From: Candidatus Binatia bacterium
GTDB lineage: Bacteria > Desulfobacterota > Binatia > UBA12015
Assembly: GCA_029248525.1 (NCBI GenBank)
Contig: JAQWJE010000057.1
Span: 90,635 to 154,634 of the forward strand
DNA: 64,000 bases
Direction of reading: 5' to 3'
The position numbers were made by a program, and so were the translations under genes. The notes under the pieces are model-generated. The model had not been told where the DNA came from and did not search any database. It saw only the letters and a list, made by a program, of their open reading frames with translations. Shown here in pieces: positions 1 to 8,452 of this stretch (position 1 is its first letter; each line of letters starts with the position of its first letter).

Positions 1-1429
1 GGCGATCCTCGAAAATGGCGTTGCTCAGGACCAGATGGAAACTCTTGCCGGCTTGCTTGCCGACTTCAGCGGCCCAATCTTCGGTCATCCCCATGCGGAC
101 CTGAAAGATCTCCAGCTCTGGGTCATGATCGACATCGCCAGGTTCCGCTTCGGCCCCGATCAGAGTCGCTGTTGCGAAGACATAGCGACCGGACTCGAGG
201 ACGAGATGATCGTCGGCATCAAAGGCACGCACGTGCAGCCACATCCTCCGGCCTTCGGGATAGCCAGTGGGTAATTTATGCCCCGTTCGGTTGATGATCC
301 GGACCGCGAGCTCGCCGTTTTCCAAATGCGTGCTCAGGTCGGCCGAACGTTGCAAAAAGTCGGTCGCCGCAGCCGCGCTGCGGTCGAGGAGAGCCGCGTC
401 GACTTCATCGCCAAAAATCGGATGGTATGGCAGCACCTTCGGGATGAAGGTGTTGGCGCCCAGGAGGCTGTGCAGGGGCATATCATCGCGAAGCGGTGCA
501 TTTTTGGCATCCCGCCCAGTGACGTCGGGCATATGACAATCCTGACAAGTGGTCAGCAGCGGGTTGTTGCCGCCAAACCGAGGGTCGACGACGCCATTGG
601 TTGCGAACTCGCTCAGTTTCCATTCGGTGAAGGTCAGCTGTTCGGGAAAGCCCTCGTCCGGATTGCCCGGCTCGTCGAGCTCGTTGATGACATAATCCCC
701 ATTGCTGTCGCGCGTAAACATGGTGTTACGCAGGTCATGGCAGGTGCCGCAGAGGTCCGCGCTTTGATGAAAGGGGGAGATCAGCGTCGAGCGGTTCGGT
801 AAATGAGGATCTCCGCCGTTGTCGGCAACAACATCAAAAGGCCCGCGCATGCGGTCTTTCGGGTCGATCACCATCATCGCATTCGCAAATATCATGACGG
901 GTTCGGTCAAAGCGGCGAGGATCGCCGCATCTTCGGCCGGTGCTCCGGCGACACCGAGGGGGTCGACCATTCGGTGGCAGATATTGCATTGCACGCCTTC
1001 GCGGTCCGCGGCCGTCATTTGCGAGCCATCTTCAGGGCTGGAGCGCCCCTGCAGCCAGCCGCCAGGAAGGTGGCACCGCAAACAGGTCTCGCCAGAATGG
1101 TCCGCATCCTGATTGGCGACGGCGAGCGCCGCCCAGAAAAGCGGATCACGACCGGATTGTGCCATCATGGAGCCGGCCCAGTTTCGGTAGGGCTCCACCT
1201 CGTCCTGATTATAATCCGAGTGACAGTTGGTGCAGGACGACGGATCCGAGATCGGATGGTCGAGCATCAAAGGTTGCGTGCCGGGAGCCAGGAAATCTCG
1301 CATCGTGGTGGGATAGGGAGAAGCCTGACTTTGAGGGCTGCTGACCGCGATCAGGGCCAGCACCAGAAAGGAAAGCGAGGCGCACCACAGGGATGCGCCT
1401 CGCTGGAAAACGTAGGTTCCTTTTTTCAT
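1..1429 (-). CDS. Multiheme c-type cytochrome, exported, C-terminus cut by window edge
   Basis: I translated this open frame by hand; it runs off the left edge without a stop. About 476 residues are visible. The start is the ATG at 1429. Residues 1-36 look like a Sec signal peptide ending in a SQA-type site. Five CxxCH haem-attachment motifs follow: CTNCH (66-70), CLRCH (116-120), CNICH (148-152), CGTCH (227-231) and CQDCH (295-299). This is the hallmark of periplasmic multiheme cytochromes, which carry electrons or act on small redox substrates. The beta-helix gene lies just upstream on the same strand (28 bp gap), so the two are probably co-transcribed. The exact redox partner cannot be read from the sequence. 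Confidence 0.9.
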   Translation of the reverse strand, partial: MKKGTYVFQRGASLWCASLSFLVLALIAVSSPQSQASPYPTTMRDFLAPGTQPLMLDHPISDPSSCTNCHSDYNQDEVEPYRNWAGSMMAQSGRDPLFWAALAVANQDADHSGETCLRCHLPGGWLQGRSSPEDGSQMTAADREGVQCNICHRMVDPLGVAGAPAEDAAILAALTEPVMIFANAMMVIDPKDRMRGPFDVVADNGGDPHLPNRSTLISPFHQSADLCGTCHDLRNTMFTRDSNGDYVINELDEPGNPDEGFPEQLTFTEWKLSEFATNGVVDPRFGGNNPLLTTCQDCHMPDVTGRDAKNAPLRDDMPLHSLLGANTFIPKVLPYHPIFGDEVDAALLDRSAAAATDFLQRSADLSTHLENGELAVRIINRTGHKLPTGYPEGRRMWLHVRAFDADDHLVLESGRYVFATATLIGAEAEPGDVDHDPELEIFQVRMGMTEDWAAEVGKQAGKSFHLVLSNAIFEDR

Positions 1430-1457
1430 TGAATTGAGTTCAGGTTTGCGAAAAACC

Positions 1458-3491
1458 TCAGAACAGTACAGGCCCGTCCACAAAGGAACCACTCACGGAA
1501 GGAAAGAGCGGATCGGGATAAGGGCCCGGCTGCGGCACAACGGTTGCCGGATCGATACATTCCGTTCCAAGCGTCGAGGTGTAGGACGGTTGAACGGTAA
1601 TGTTGTTATTCCAGGCATTGACGTAGGCGGGGTTCGTCTGGCCGCCGAGCGGCAGGATCAAGGCCTGCCCTTCGAGGCCGGAAGGAATACCGCCGTCAGC
1701 ATCGTAGCCATTGTTGAAGAGATAGTTGTTCCGGAAACAGTTGCCTTCCAATGCCTGTGGGTCGCTGGTTGGATCGAAGCTCCCCGGCGCCACGAATACA
1801 TTAACGGTCTCCTGGTCAATCATGAGCAGACCGACCGATCTGTTGTCACGAATCTCGTTGAACCGATACTGCGTGAATCGGTCCGAGATGGTCATCATGC
1901 CCGTGCCCGGAACCGCGTTGCAGACCGCACCGCCTTCACAATGGTTCGAGATATTATTCTGCGCGATATAGTTGTGGTGGATATCGTGATCGCGCGAAAT
2001 CTGCAGGCGCGGGCTGGTCAGCTTGAAGATCAGAAGACCGGCCGTATTGTCGTAGGCGATATTATTATGGACGTCGCATCGACCCGAGTTCTCGATTTCG
2101 GCGCCGGCCGGATGGTCCCAGGCCTTGTTGAAACGAACTTCGCAATCGACGGTTTGGCCCACATAGATCCCGGCATCCACGGTGCTATTGGCGTCAGTGG
2201 TCTCGACCAGCACGTTGGTGCTTTTGACGGGGTAGACAAGGTAGGTCGATTCCCGGTCTCCTTCACCCGTGAGATCGCGCATCACGAGTTGGTCGGCGCC
2301 CGAAACGAAGACACCGTTCTCAGCCCAGGCATTGCCTATTTCGCCGAAGGCCAGAGACTGGAAAACGAGATTTTCGAGGGGCAGCTGCGGGGGGGCGGAT
2401 GTCGCGTTAAAGCCATTCGCTTCCCCAGCTGTCGCGGGCACGAACAAGGGGCGCTGATCCTGAGCCGAACCGCAGCCGACAAATTCAAGGTTGCCGCGAT
2501 CCAGAAATACGGACTGGGTGTACCTGCCGGAGCGAAGGAGTAATTTGGTTCCATCGGCGGCCGCATCGGCGGCATCCTGCACGCTGTCGGCGTTGCTGAG
2601 GACAGTGGCTTTCTCGCCGTAGGCCAGTCCGGCGACATGGGCGCCATAGCCGTAGCTCTCGCCGATTACGCAGGCGCTGAGATCGGCAACGGTCGTCGAT
2701 CCACTACAGGCCGACATGACTTCGATCAGCCCCGTCGTCTGAACCGGACCGCAGTCCTTCTGGAGTTTTTCTTCGGCTTTGTCGAAAAGCTTCTGGAGCT
2801 TTTCCGCCGTCTTGGTTTCGGTCGGAGGCGTATAGGTCCCATTGGCTACAGAGCCAAAGCAGACCTGGCCCAGATCTCCGGCCGTGCCGATTTTGATCTG
2901 CTTGCCCATGCAGCGAGAGATGGTTGTGATAGCCCCGGTGGACACTTTGATGCCTTCGCTGGCGACTCGTCGGCTACATTTCTTGAGGTCGGAATCTTCG
3001 ATGCCAAGTTCGAGCGAGATACCGTGTGTATTGCCCGAGAGCACTTCGCCGATGGTATGAACCTGACCGATCAGGCAGCTGGTCGTCTCGGCGCCACTGC
3101 CGCGAAAAGGTGCCGACGCCCATACGTTGTCGAGGGCGCCGTCCGCGACAGCGGCCGTACCGCAGTCCTTGTCGACCAACTCCACAATCTTCAGGTAGGC
3201 CTTGTCGAGCCTTTCCTGATCTTTCGCCGTCAGACAATCCTGCGGGGCGACCTTGGAGCTCGCCATACATTTGTTCTGCGCCGTGGTGATTTTCTTGAGA
3301 TACTTCTTGGATTCCAGAACCAGACGCTTCTGACATTTTTGGGCGTCCTTGGACGGGACCGTCGCGTAGGTAATTTCAGGCGGGTCGACCGTACCATTCC
3401 AGGTGAAGGCAGCGGCTGCGGTCTGGGGCAGCGAGACGATACCGATGGCCACGACTGCCAGGGTAAGTTTCGTGGAGAGAGACGGGTGCAT
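1458..3491 (-). CDS. Exported parallel beta-helix repeat protein with Cys-rich N-terminal region
   Basis: The protein has 677 aa. The frame opens further upstream, but the ATG at 3491 has an AGGAGG site about 6 bases ahead and begins a clean signal peptide (MHPSLSTKL, ending near AAAA). Residues of about 30-270 hold Cys- and Lys-rich helical repeats with the pattern K-C...K-C. The remainder has short repeats rich in N, G, V and I (such as DAGIYVGQ, EIENSGRCDV and NNIAYDNTAGLL), typical of right-handed beta-helices. It resembles the family I recall as TIGR03805, often found beside periplasmic cytochromes, which fits the cytochrome downstream. The substrate is unknown. Two palindromes lie 49-89 bases upstream of the start. 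Confidence 0.8.
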   Translation of the reverse strand: MHPSLSTKLTLAVVAIGIVSLPQTAAAAFTWNGTVDPPEITYATVPSKDAQKCQKRLVLESKKYLKKITTAQNKCMASSKVAPQDCLTAKDQERLDKAYLKIVELVDKDCGTAAVADGALDNVWASAPFRGSGAETTSCLIGQVHTIGEVLSGNTHGISLELGIEDSDLKKCSRRVASEGIKVSTGAITTISRCMGKQIKIGTAGDLGQVCFGSVANGTYTPPTETKTAEKLQKLFDKAEEKLQKDCGPVQTTGLIEVMSACSGSTTVADLSACVIGESYGYGAHVAGLAYGEKATVLSNADSVQDAADAAADGTKLLLRSGRYTQSVFLDRGNLEFVGCGSAQDQRPLFVPATAGEANGFNATSAPPQLPLENLVFQSLAFGEIGNAWAENGVFVSGADQLVMRDLTGEGDRESTYLVYPVKSTNVLVETTDANSTVDAGIYVGQTVDCEVRFNKAWDHPAGAEIENSGRCDVHNNIAYDNTAGLLIFKLTSPRLQISRDHDIHHNYIAQNNISNHCEGGAVCNAVPGTGMMTISDRFTQYRFNEIRDNRSVGLLMIDQETVNVFVAPGSFDPTSDPQALEGNCFRNNYLFNNGYDADGGIPSGLEGQALILPLGGQTNPAYVNAWNNNITVQPSYTSTLGTECIDPATVVPQPGPYPDPLFPSVSGSFVDGPVLF

Positions 3492-3539
3492 GGTGATCCT
3501 CCTGTGGGACACGACTTGGTTTGAATTGCGGTTTTTGGT

Positions 3540-3580
3540 CATGACGAGTGTCATGGGGCGAGAGCATGACTTTCGTCATG
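3540..3580. promoter_or_regulatory. Two identical palindromes CATGAC-N4-GTCATG, candidate operators
   Basis: CATGAC GAGT GTCATG lies at 3540-3555 and CATGAC TTTC GTCATG at 3565-3580. Both have perfect 6-base arms with a 4-base spacer, and their centres are 25 bp apart. They sit 49-89 bases ahead of the beta-helix gene start at 3491. Tandem dyads of this kind suit a dimeric helix-turn-helix regulator. The regulator is not identified, and no regulator gene lies beside the sites. Confidence 0.6.
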
Positions 3581-3776
3581 TGTATCCCTCCCACACACTT
3601 GGCTCCGAGGTCAACGTTTGATTTGCCAATCAGGTCCGAAATTGTGGCGATTTCCATAATTTCTTCAAGACAGAATTGACGCACCGCGTCCTGCAGGGCG
3701 CTCTCTGGCGCCAGCCGTCAAATCAAACTAGCGCCGGAGATGACGCGGCGCGCCTTGCGGGTTGGCGAAGAGAATT

Positions 3777-4712
3777 TCAGGCGGTGCGAAAGGCTTCCCG
3801 GAGATTTTGCGAAGCCCGCTCGACGGCCTGTCGGGCTTTGGGGAGCATATCGTGCATGCCGAAGAACCCGTGGATGACGCCGTCGTAGCGCATCAGATCG
3901 CAAGGAATGCCGGCCTCGATCAGTTTGTGCGCGAATGCTTCTCCTTCATCGCGGAGCGGATCGAATTCGGCGGTCAGCACCGTGGCTGACGGAAGGTTGG
4001 CCAGATTCTGACTGCATATCGGGGTGAAGTAGGGGTTGTTCCGGTCGGCCGGGGATCCCTGATAATGCCCCCAAAACCATCGCATGGCCTCGGCGGTCAG
4101 GAAGTAGCCCTCGCGGTTTTCTTCGAATGACGGTGTGGCACAACGGGAGTCGACTGCCGGGTAGATCAATAGCTGGTGCGAGAGCGCCGGTCCTGATTCA
4201 TCGCGAAGGCGCAAGGCGGTCGCGGCCGCGAGATTTCCACCGGCTGAATCCCCGCTGACGGCCAATCGACTCGGGTCGCCGCCTAACGAGGCCGCATTTG
4301 TGGCAGCCCAGCGAGTGGCGGCGCAACAATCATCGAGCGGGGCGGGGAAGGGGTTTTCCGGCGCGAGGCGGTAGTCCACAGAAATCACGATACAGCCGGC
4401 GTGATTGGCCAGTCGTCTCGCGGTGCCGTCGTGCGTATCCAGATTACAGAGGACCCATCCCCCGCCGTGGAAAAACATGAGTACGGGTAACGGTCCTTGG
4501 CCGTCCGGTGTGTAGATGCGCACGGGAATAGGAGTCTCGGGCCCCGGGATGGTGCGATTTTCAACTTTGGCCACCGGCTCCGGGTTCGCGTTGAGAGCCG
4601 AGGTTGCGCCCATGGCCAAACGGGCATTCTCCACGGTCAGCTCTGCCAGATCGGGCGCATCGGGGGGCGACATCACGCTCAAAATTTGTCGCACATCTTC
4701 ATCGAGAGGCAT
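3777..4712 (-). CDS. Alpha/beta hydrolase, hormone-sensitive-lipase type esterase
   Basis: The protein has 311 aa, typical for bacterial HSL-family carboxylesterases. The oxyanion-hole motif HGGGW (in FFHGGGW) is at about 80-84, the nucleophile elbow GDSAGG is about 75 residues further on, and the catalytic His is probably in VIHGF near the C-terminus. There is no signal peptide, so it is cytoplasmic. Such enzymes cleave short-chain acyl esters; the natural substrate is not evident. The ATG at 4712 has a GGAG site 5 bases upstream. It follows the YHS gene by 18 bp on the same strand and is likely co-transcribed with it. Confidence 0.88.
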   Translation of the reverse strand: MPLDEDVRQILSVMSPPDAPDLAELTVENARLAMGATSALNANPEPVAKVENRTIPGPETPIPVRIYTPDGQGPLPVLMFFHGGGWVLCNLDTHDGTARRLANHAGCIVISVDYRLAPENPFPAPLDDCCAATRWAATNAASLGGDPSRLAVSGDSAGGNLAAATALRLRDESGPALSHQLLIYPAVDSRCATPSFEENREGYFLTAEAMRWFWGHYQGSPADRNNPYFTPICSQNLANLPSATVLTAEFDPLRDEGEAFAHKLIEAGIPCDLMRYDGVIHGFFGMHDMLPKARQAVERASQNLREAFRTA

Positions 4713-4730
4713 GGTTGCTCCGGTTTGCCC

Positions 4731-5204
4731 TTATTCGGCTTCGAGTTTTTGCCAGGCGAGGTCGGTCTGCTCGAGCAGGGCGGCATCCCCGCCTCTTTCT
4801 GTCGCAGCCGCGTTCCAGTCCCGGCGTCCGTCGCCGAGGTAGCTCTTATGAAAAAGCAGGAGACGATCATTCACGATTTTCCAGCTGCCGGGCTGGATAT
4901 CTTCGCGATCATCGTCGTCCAGCACGCCCCACGCGCAATATCCCCCATAGGCGGGAACAAACCGGTCGGGGTTGTTCTGGAAGCGCGTCTGGTTCCGCTG
5001 ATCAAAAAACCGATAGAGCCCGCCTTCGTGGGTCACGGTGATCGTCGGTTTTCCCATCCGGGGCACGCCATCGAAGTACGAGACCGGGTCGAACCCCTTG
5101 ATGGCGGTCCCGTCGTCGAGGTTTACCTCCGCCAAGGCGTGCGCGGGGATCAGCAGCGCCAGCATCAGCAGCAGCAGGTTCCTTGTCCAAGAGCAATTAG
5201 CCAC
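4731..5204 (-). CDS. Exported YHS-domain protein
   Basis: The protein has 157 aa. The start is a GTG at 5204, giving a signal peptide of about 25 residues with a leucine-rich core ending AHALA. The mature part contains the YHS signature: a KGFDPVSYF stretch, a YRF-type aromatic segment, and YGGYCAWGV with a single Cys. YHS domains are small, often metal-associated folds, and exported members of this size are common in Proteobacteria without a defined role. No clear ribosome-binding site precedes the GTG, so the start is less certain than the gene. Confidence 0.8.
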   Translation of the reverse strand: MANCSWTRNLLLLMLALLIPAHALAEVNLDDGTAIKGFDPVSYFDGVPRMGKPTITVTHEGGLYRFFDQRNQTRFQNNPDRFVPAYGGYCAWGVLDDDDREDIQPGSWKIVNDRLLLFHKSYLGDGRRDWNAAATERGGDAALLEQTDLAWQKLEAE

Positions 5205-5328
5205 ATCGTTTGACTGTCTCTGAATCGGACTCGTTGCAAGCCCCTCGACAGAAAAGCTCCGTTTTCATTGCGCTTTATCCGTAATATCAACGATTTTACC
5301 GGGTGGATCTACGATAGGGGGTAGCAGC

Positions 5329-5357
5329 TTGCCCTTATCTAGGCATTTCCCTATAAA
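5329..5357 (+). promoter_or_regulatory. Sigma-70-type promoter
   Basis: A -35 box TTGCCC (5329-5334) and a -10 box TATAAA (5352-5357) are separated by exactly 17 bp. Transcription would begin near 5364, giving a leader of about 100 bases before the gene at 5464. The call rests on sequence match only. Confidence 0.6.
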
Positions 5358-5397
5358 GGAAAACCCATAGACAATTTGGGACTTCTCGAAAAAGAGA

Positions 5398-5447
5398 GGC
5401 CTGACCTTCAGGTACGTTCCCTCGGGGGAGGGGTACTCGGTCAGGCC
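5398..5447 (+). promoter_or_regulatory. Long stem-loop in the 5' leader, candidate cis-regulatory RNA
   Basis: The outer arms GGCCTGACC (5398-5406) and GGTCAGGCC (5439-5447) are perfectly complementary. Inside, GTAC (5412-5415) can pair with GTAC (5433-5436), and CCCTC (5419-5423) with GAGGG (5428-5432) around a four-base loop. That gives 18 paired positions interrupted by an internal loop and a bulge. The ribosome-binding site GGAGG (5452-5456) follows 5 bases later. There is no U-tract, so it is not an ordinary terminator. It matches no riboswitch class I know. Confidence 0.5.
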
Positions 5448-5463
5448 GGTTGGAGGACTCATC

Positions 5464-5853
5464 ATGGACGGACTTTCCAAACATGCCCTGGACCATTCTT
5501 TCGAATCACTCACCCCTGATATTGCACTACCCGACCAATTTGGAGACCTCTGGGGTCGAGCCAATCGTACGGATCCCGAGCCTCGATTAGCGATCGCTGT
5601 TCTGCAGCTCGCCGTCGTCGATTTCTGCAAGTTCGGACGCTCTCTGCGCGAGAGCGAGCAGCGGGTCTATCGCAAGGCACGCAATTGGATTCTGTCTTCC
5701 AATCGCGACTGGCCCTACTCATTCGCCAATATTTGCGAAGCGATCGGCGTTTCGCCCGAGAATCTGCGCGAGGCATTGGTGACGGGTTCCCTCGACGATC
5801 ACAACCGAACCTTGCGGGATGTGGGAAAGTTGTTGGACATCGGGAGGGGCTGA
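5464..5853 (+). CDS. Conserved-looking small protein of unknown function
   Basis: The protein has 129 aa. The ATG at 5464 has GGAGG 7 bases upstream and a good promoter about 105 bases upstream. The central part (AIAVLQLAVVDFCKF, then YRKARNWI and WPYSFANICEAIGV) is helical with conserved-looking aromatic and Cys positions, resembling small hypothetical proteins I associate with deltaproteobacterial genomes. There is no signal peptide or membrane segment, so it is probably cytosolic. The segment ICEAIGVSPENLREAL has a helix-turn-helix-like rhythm, so DNA or RNA binding is possible but unproven. Confidence 0.75.
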   Translation: MDGLSKHALDHSFESLTPDIALPDQFGDLWGRANRTDPEPRLAIAVLQLAVVDFCKFGRSLRESEQRVYRKARNWILSSNRDWPYSFANICEAIGVSPENLREALVTGSLDDHNRTLRDVGKLLDIGRG

Positions 5854-5899
5854 ACCCGGCGCCTTCCCAGGCGTGACGCCGTCTGCCAAAACGAGGCCG

Positions 5900-7111
5900 A
5901 TGATTGGGCGTCACGCAGTCTGGGTTCTGAACATATTTGTCGTCATGGCAGGCGGGCTGCTTGCCGACCCATCTGCCTGCCTGGCACTCGAGTCCAGGCT
6001 GCAGGCGCGGGCTCTGGAGATCTTCGGAGAAGATCAGGGGATTTACTTTGTCTCCGAGGTGGGGTCGCCTCTGGTGGCGATCGAGCCGGACCGCCCGCTG
6101 ATTCCAGCGTCGCTCAGCAAGATCCCGGCAACCACGGCCATCCTTGGCCGGCTGGACCCCGACCACAGGTTTCGGACCCGTGTGATCTACCGCGGAGGAT
6201 CGGCAGCCTCGACCGCGACCCGTCCCGGTGACCTGGTGGTCGAGGCCTCGGGTGACCCGTTTCTGGTCTCGGAAAGCCTGCTGTGGATCGGCTCGGAGGT
6301 AGCCGCGCGCGGCTACGGGCGTCTCGATGGCTCGCTTGAGGTTCGCGGCCCTCTTTTTCTGAACTGGAAACCGCAGGCGGACCCTCGCGCGACCCGCCGA
6401 CTCCTGACCCGCAAGCCTTCTGCCGCCCAGCGCGCGGCTACCGAGGCGATCTTTCCCGGCGCGATGCAGCCCGGCCCGCTGGTTGCGTTCGGCGGCCAAT
6501 CGTTCCCGGATGCCGGCGAGGTGGTCGTGCTCACCTATATCTCGCCACCGCTGCTGCCCATCCTGAAGGAACTCAACGCGTATTCCAATAACGTCTTCCA
6601 CGACTTTGCCGAGGCCGTAGGAGGCGTCGGCTTCGTGCAGGCCGATGCGCGCCAGCGTTCCCCGGACCTGCCGGCAGGCGAGATCGTGATCGAAAATGGC
6701 GCCGGCCTGAGTCGGGAAAATCGTCTCAGTGCCCGGGCTGTCGTGGACCAGATCGAGATCCTGGAAGACGTCCTTGCCGCCCAAGGCGCTCGGCTCCGCG
6801 ATGTGCTGCCGGTAGCCGGTGTTGACCCCGGCACGCTGGCCGATCGCCTGGGTGGCGCCAGCGCCCGCGGCGCGGTCGTGGGCAAGACCGGCACCCTTCC
6901 CTCGGTAGAGGTCTCGGCCCTGGCGGGCGTGGTCTCGACCCGTCGCTTTGGCCGGATCACCTTTGTCATCCTCAACCACGGCCTGCCGGTCGCGGAGGCG
7001 CGCCGCAAGCAGGATGCGTTTCTGAACCTTGTTCTGCGCGAGGCCGGCGCTCGCCCGCTTGCCTACGAGCGCCCGGCAGGACGCGCCCTTTCGCTGGGAC
7101 AAATTCGCTGA
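5900..7111 (+). CDS. dacB: D-alanyl-D-alanine carboxypeptidase/endopeptidase, PBP4 family (peptidase S13)
   Basis: The 403-aa protein shows all three penicillin-binding motifs: SLSK (nucleophile Ser71, Lys74), SNN at 229-231 and KTG at 329-331. Residues 1-30 are a signal peptide from the ATG at 5900, preceded by ACGAGG. The frame is open further upstream but overlaps the previous gene there. PBP4 enzymes trim or cleave peptidoglycan cross-links in the periplasm. It is shorter than the usual 450-480 aa, and the gap between SxxK and SxN is only about 155 residues, so the inserted domains are reduced. A 14-bp tandem repeat covers its stop codon. Confidence 0.88.
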   Translation: MIGRHAVWVLNIFVVMAGGLLADPSACLALESRLQARALEIFGEDQGIYFVSEVGSPLVAIEPDRPLIPASLSKIPATTAILGRLDPDHRFRTRVIYRGGSAASTATRPGDLVVEASGDPFLVSESLLWIGSEVAARGYGRLDGSLEVRGPLFLNWKPQADPRATRRLLTRKPSAAQRAATEAIFPGAMQPGPLVAFGGQSFPDAGEVVVLTYISPPLLPILKELNAYSNNVFHDFAEAVGGVGFVQADARQRSPDLPAGEIVIENGAGLSRENRLSARAVVDQIEILEDVLAAQGARLRDVLPVAGVDPGTLADRLGGASARGAVVGKTGTLPSVEVSALAGVVSTRRFGRITFVILNHGLPVAEARRKQDAFLNLVLREAGARPLAYERPAGRALSLGQIR

Positions 7112-7141
7112 GGCAAATTCGCTAAGGCAAATTCGCGGAGG
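7100..7141 (+). repeat. Three tandem 14-bp repeats over the dacB stop codon
   Basis: CAAATTCGCTGAGG (7100-7113), CAAATTCGCTAAGG (7114-7127) and CAAATTCGCGGAGG (7128-7141) are consecutive, with one or two differences between units. The TGA stop of dacB (7109-7111) is inside the first unit, so extra units do not change the protein. The array looks like replication slippage. Confidence 0.85.
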
Positions 7142-7149
7142 TCGCTCGA

Positions 7150-8232
7150 TCAGGCAGCCGGCGGGCGCGTCCAGAGCAGCAATGCGAGACTTGCCAACGC
7201 GTAGGGCAGAAACGAGAGCGGGTAGGCCATTAGCGTGGCCGCGACCAACCCACAGATGGCGACGGCCTCGGCCAGAGACCACGTGATGACGCCGCTTGTC
7301 GCGACAACGCCCGAAGGCCCCGCCATCGCCTCGCGTCCCCCGCTGCGGTGATACATGACAAGGGCCAGCGCCCCGAAAACTACCGCGATCAGGGGCATGG
7401 ATGTGAGCAATGCTTCGGGCGGGTTTTTTGGCCCCTCGGAGGTGCGAAAAAACAAAAACGCGCCGTAGACGACCAGACTTGCCGGGAAGAACCACCAGAG
7501 CGTGCTTGCAGGCACCTGCTGGCTGCCTTCGCTTGCGTTATCCGGCATCGAGCCGGCGGCGTCCGTCAAGCCGGTGTCATGAGCGAGAGTGTCAGGATCG
7601 CGGGTTTTGGTTTTCGCCCGTTTGGTCTTCCATTTCGCGTACAGGTCGGGAAGGTGCCAGAAATATAAGGCGAAGCCTAGTGACCGCAGAAAAGCGTCGA
7701 GAGGGTACTGTTCCCCAAGAGACGTCGCGGCTTCCGCTCCGATGACCAACAGTCCGCCCGTCATAGGATCCTTGAGTATTTGGGAAGTTGTGCGGTTGAT
7801 CAGAAAATATAACGGAAGTGTGGCTCCGCACATAAATCCGAGAACTGAAAGACTGACCCGCAACGGAGATACGTTCAGCGTGGTCAAGACTACCCCCGAG
7901 ACACACAGAACGATGATCATTGGTGGTGTCAGTACCCCGAGCGAAAAAGCCCATGGTCTCTCCATATGCGGCAGATGCGATGAGCAATTTTCAAGGGTAA
8001 ACACGCCCATTGCGATCGCCACGATAGGGGCCAGCAGGCAAACGACTTTTACGCCAAATGAGGACTCCGGGAAATCAAGCGCGTCGATCACTCCCATCAG
8101 TCCGATCAGTCCGATCATGACAAAACCGCGGTAGCCGCGGATGCCCTCGCGCAGCCCGGCGTTCCACGCTTCGACCCGAGTCATGTTCGCGCCCGCGTCG
8201 ATTGGCGGTGAGGAGTTCTCGGGCATCGACAT
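7150..8232 (-). CDS. Polytopic inner-membrane protein of unknown function
   Basis: About 360 aa from the ATG at 8232; an upstream ATG at 8292 is possible and neither has a clear ribosome-binding site. I count roughly nine to ten hydrophobic segments: about five in the first half (FVMIGLIGLMGVIDAL, VVCLLAPIVAIAMGVF, MIIVLCVSGVVLTTL and others) and four in the last third. Between them is a charged, hydrophilic stretch of about 50 residues rich in K, R, T and D. No transporter or enzyme motif is recognisable. It converges with dacB, with a 38 bp gap. Confidence 0.7.
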   Translation of the reverse strand: MSMPENSSPPIDAGANMTRVEAWNAGLREGIRGYRGFVMIGLIGLMGVIDALDFPESSFGVKVVCLLAPIVAIAMGVFTLENCSSHLPHMERPWAFSLGVLTPPMIIVLCVSGVVLTTLNVSPLRVSLSVLGFMCGATLPLYFLINRTTSQILKDPMTGGLLVIGAEAATSLGEQYPLDAFLRSLGFALYFWHLPDLYAKWKTKRAKTKTRDPDTLAHDTGLTDAAGSMPDNASEGSQQVPASTLWWFFPASLVVYGAFLFFRTSEGPKNPPEALLTSMPLIAVVFGALALVMYHRSGGREAMAGPSGVVATSGVITWSLAEAVAICGLVAATLMAYPLSFLPYALASLALLLWTRPPAA

Positions 8233-8398
8233 CGATCGGATTGTGGAAGGAAACGCATGCGGTGTCGAGAAAAAATTCCCGCAGCGGAGCAAGTGCCGGC
8301 AGGATCAGCCGTGGATGTGGCACAGGCCATGCCGCGTGAGGGATGCCGGTGCGGCATGCCTCGCGCGGCAGTCCTCGCGTCTCACTCCTCGCTCCTCG

Positions 8399-8429
8399 CG
8401 CCAGGACCTTCCCTTCAGGTCCTCTGGCG
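8399..8429 (-). terminator. Terminator-like hairpin downstream of the protease gene
   Basis: CGCCAG (8399-8404) pairs with CTGGCG (8424-8429), and GACCT (8405-8409) with AGGTC (8417-8421), around a 7-base loop with a two-base bulge. It lies 24 bases past the stop of the protease gene. No U-run follows, so rho-independent termination is only possible. Confidence 0.35.
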
Positions 8430-8452
8430 TCTGGAAATGAGCGACTCCGGCC

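Noticed and set aside
1434..2543. Plus-strand frame of 369 codons opposite the beta-helix gene
   Set aside because: The minus-strand protein has a signal peptide, a strong start site and coherent repeats; the plus frame shows none.
5510..7495. Minus-strand open frame of 661 codons over dacB
   Set aside because: dacB on the opposite strand has all penicillin-binding motifs; the minus frame is Arg/Gly-rich and motif-free.
8341..8400. Repeated CTCGC/CTCCTCG sequence near the protease end
   Set aside because: Short low-complexity stretch without regular unit or structure beyond the nearby hairpin.
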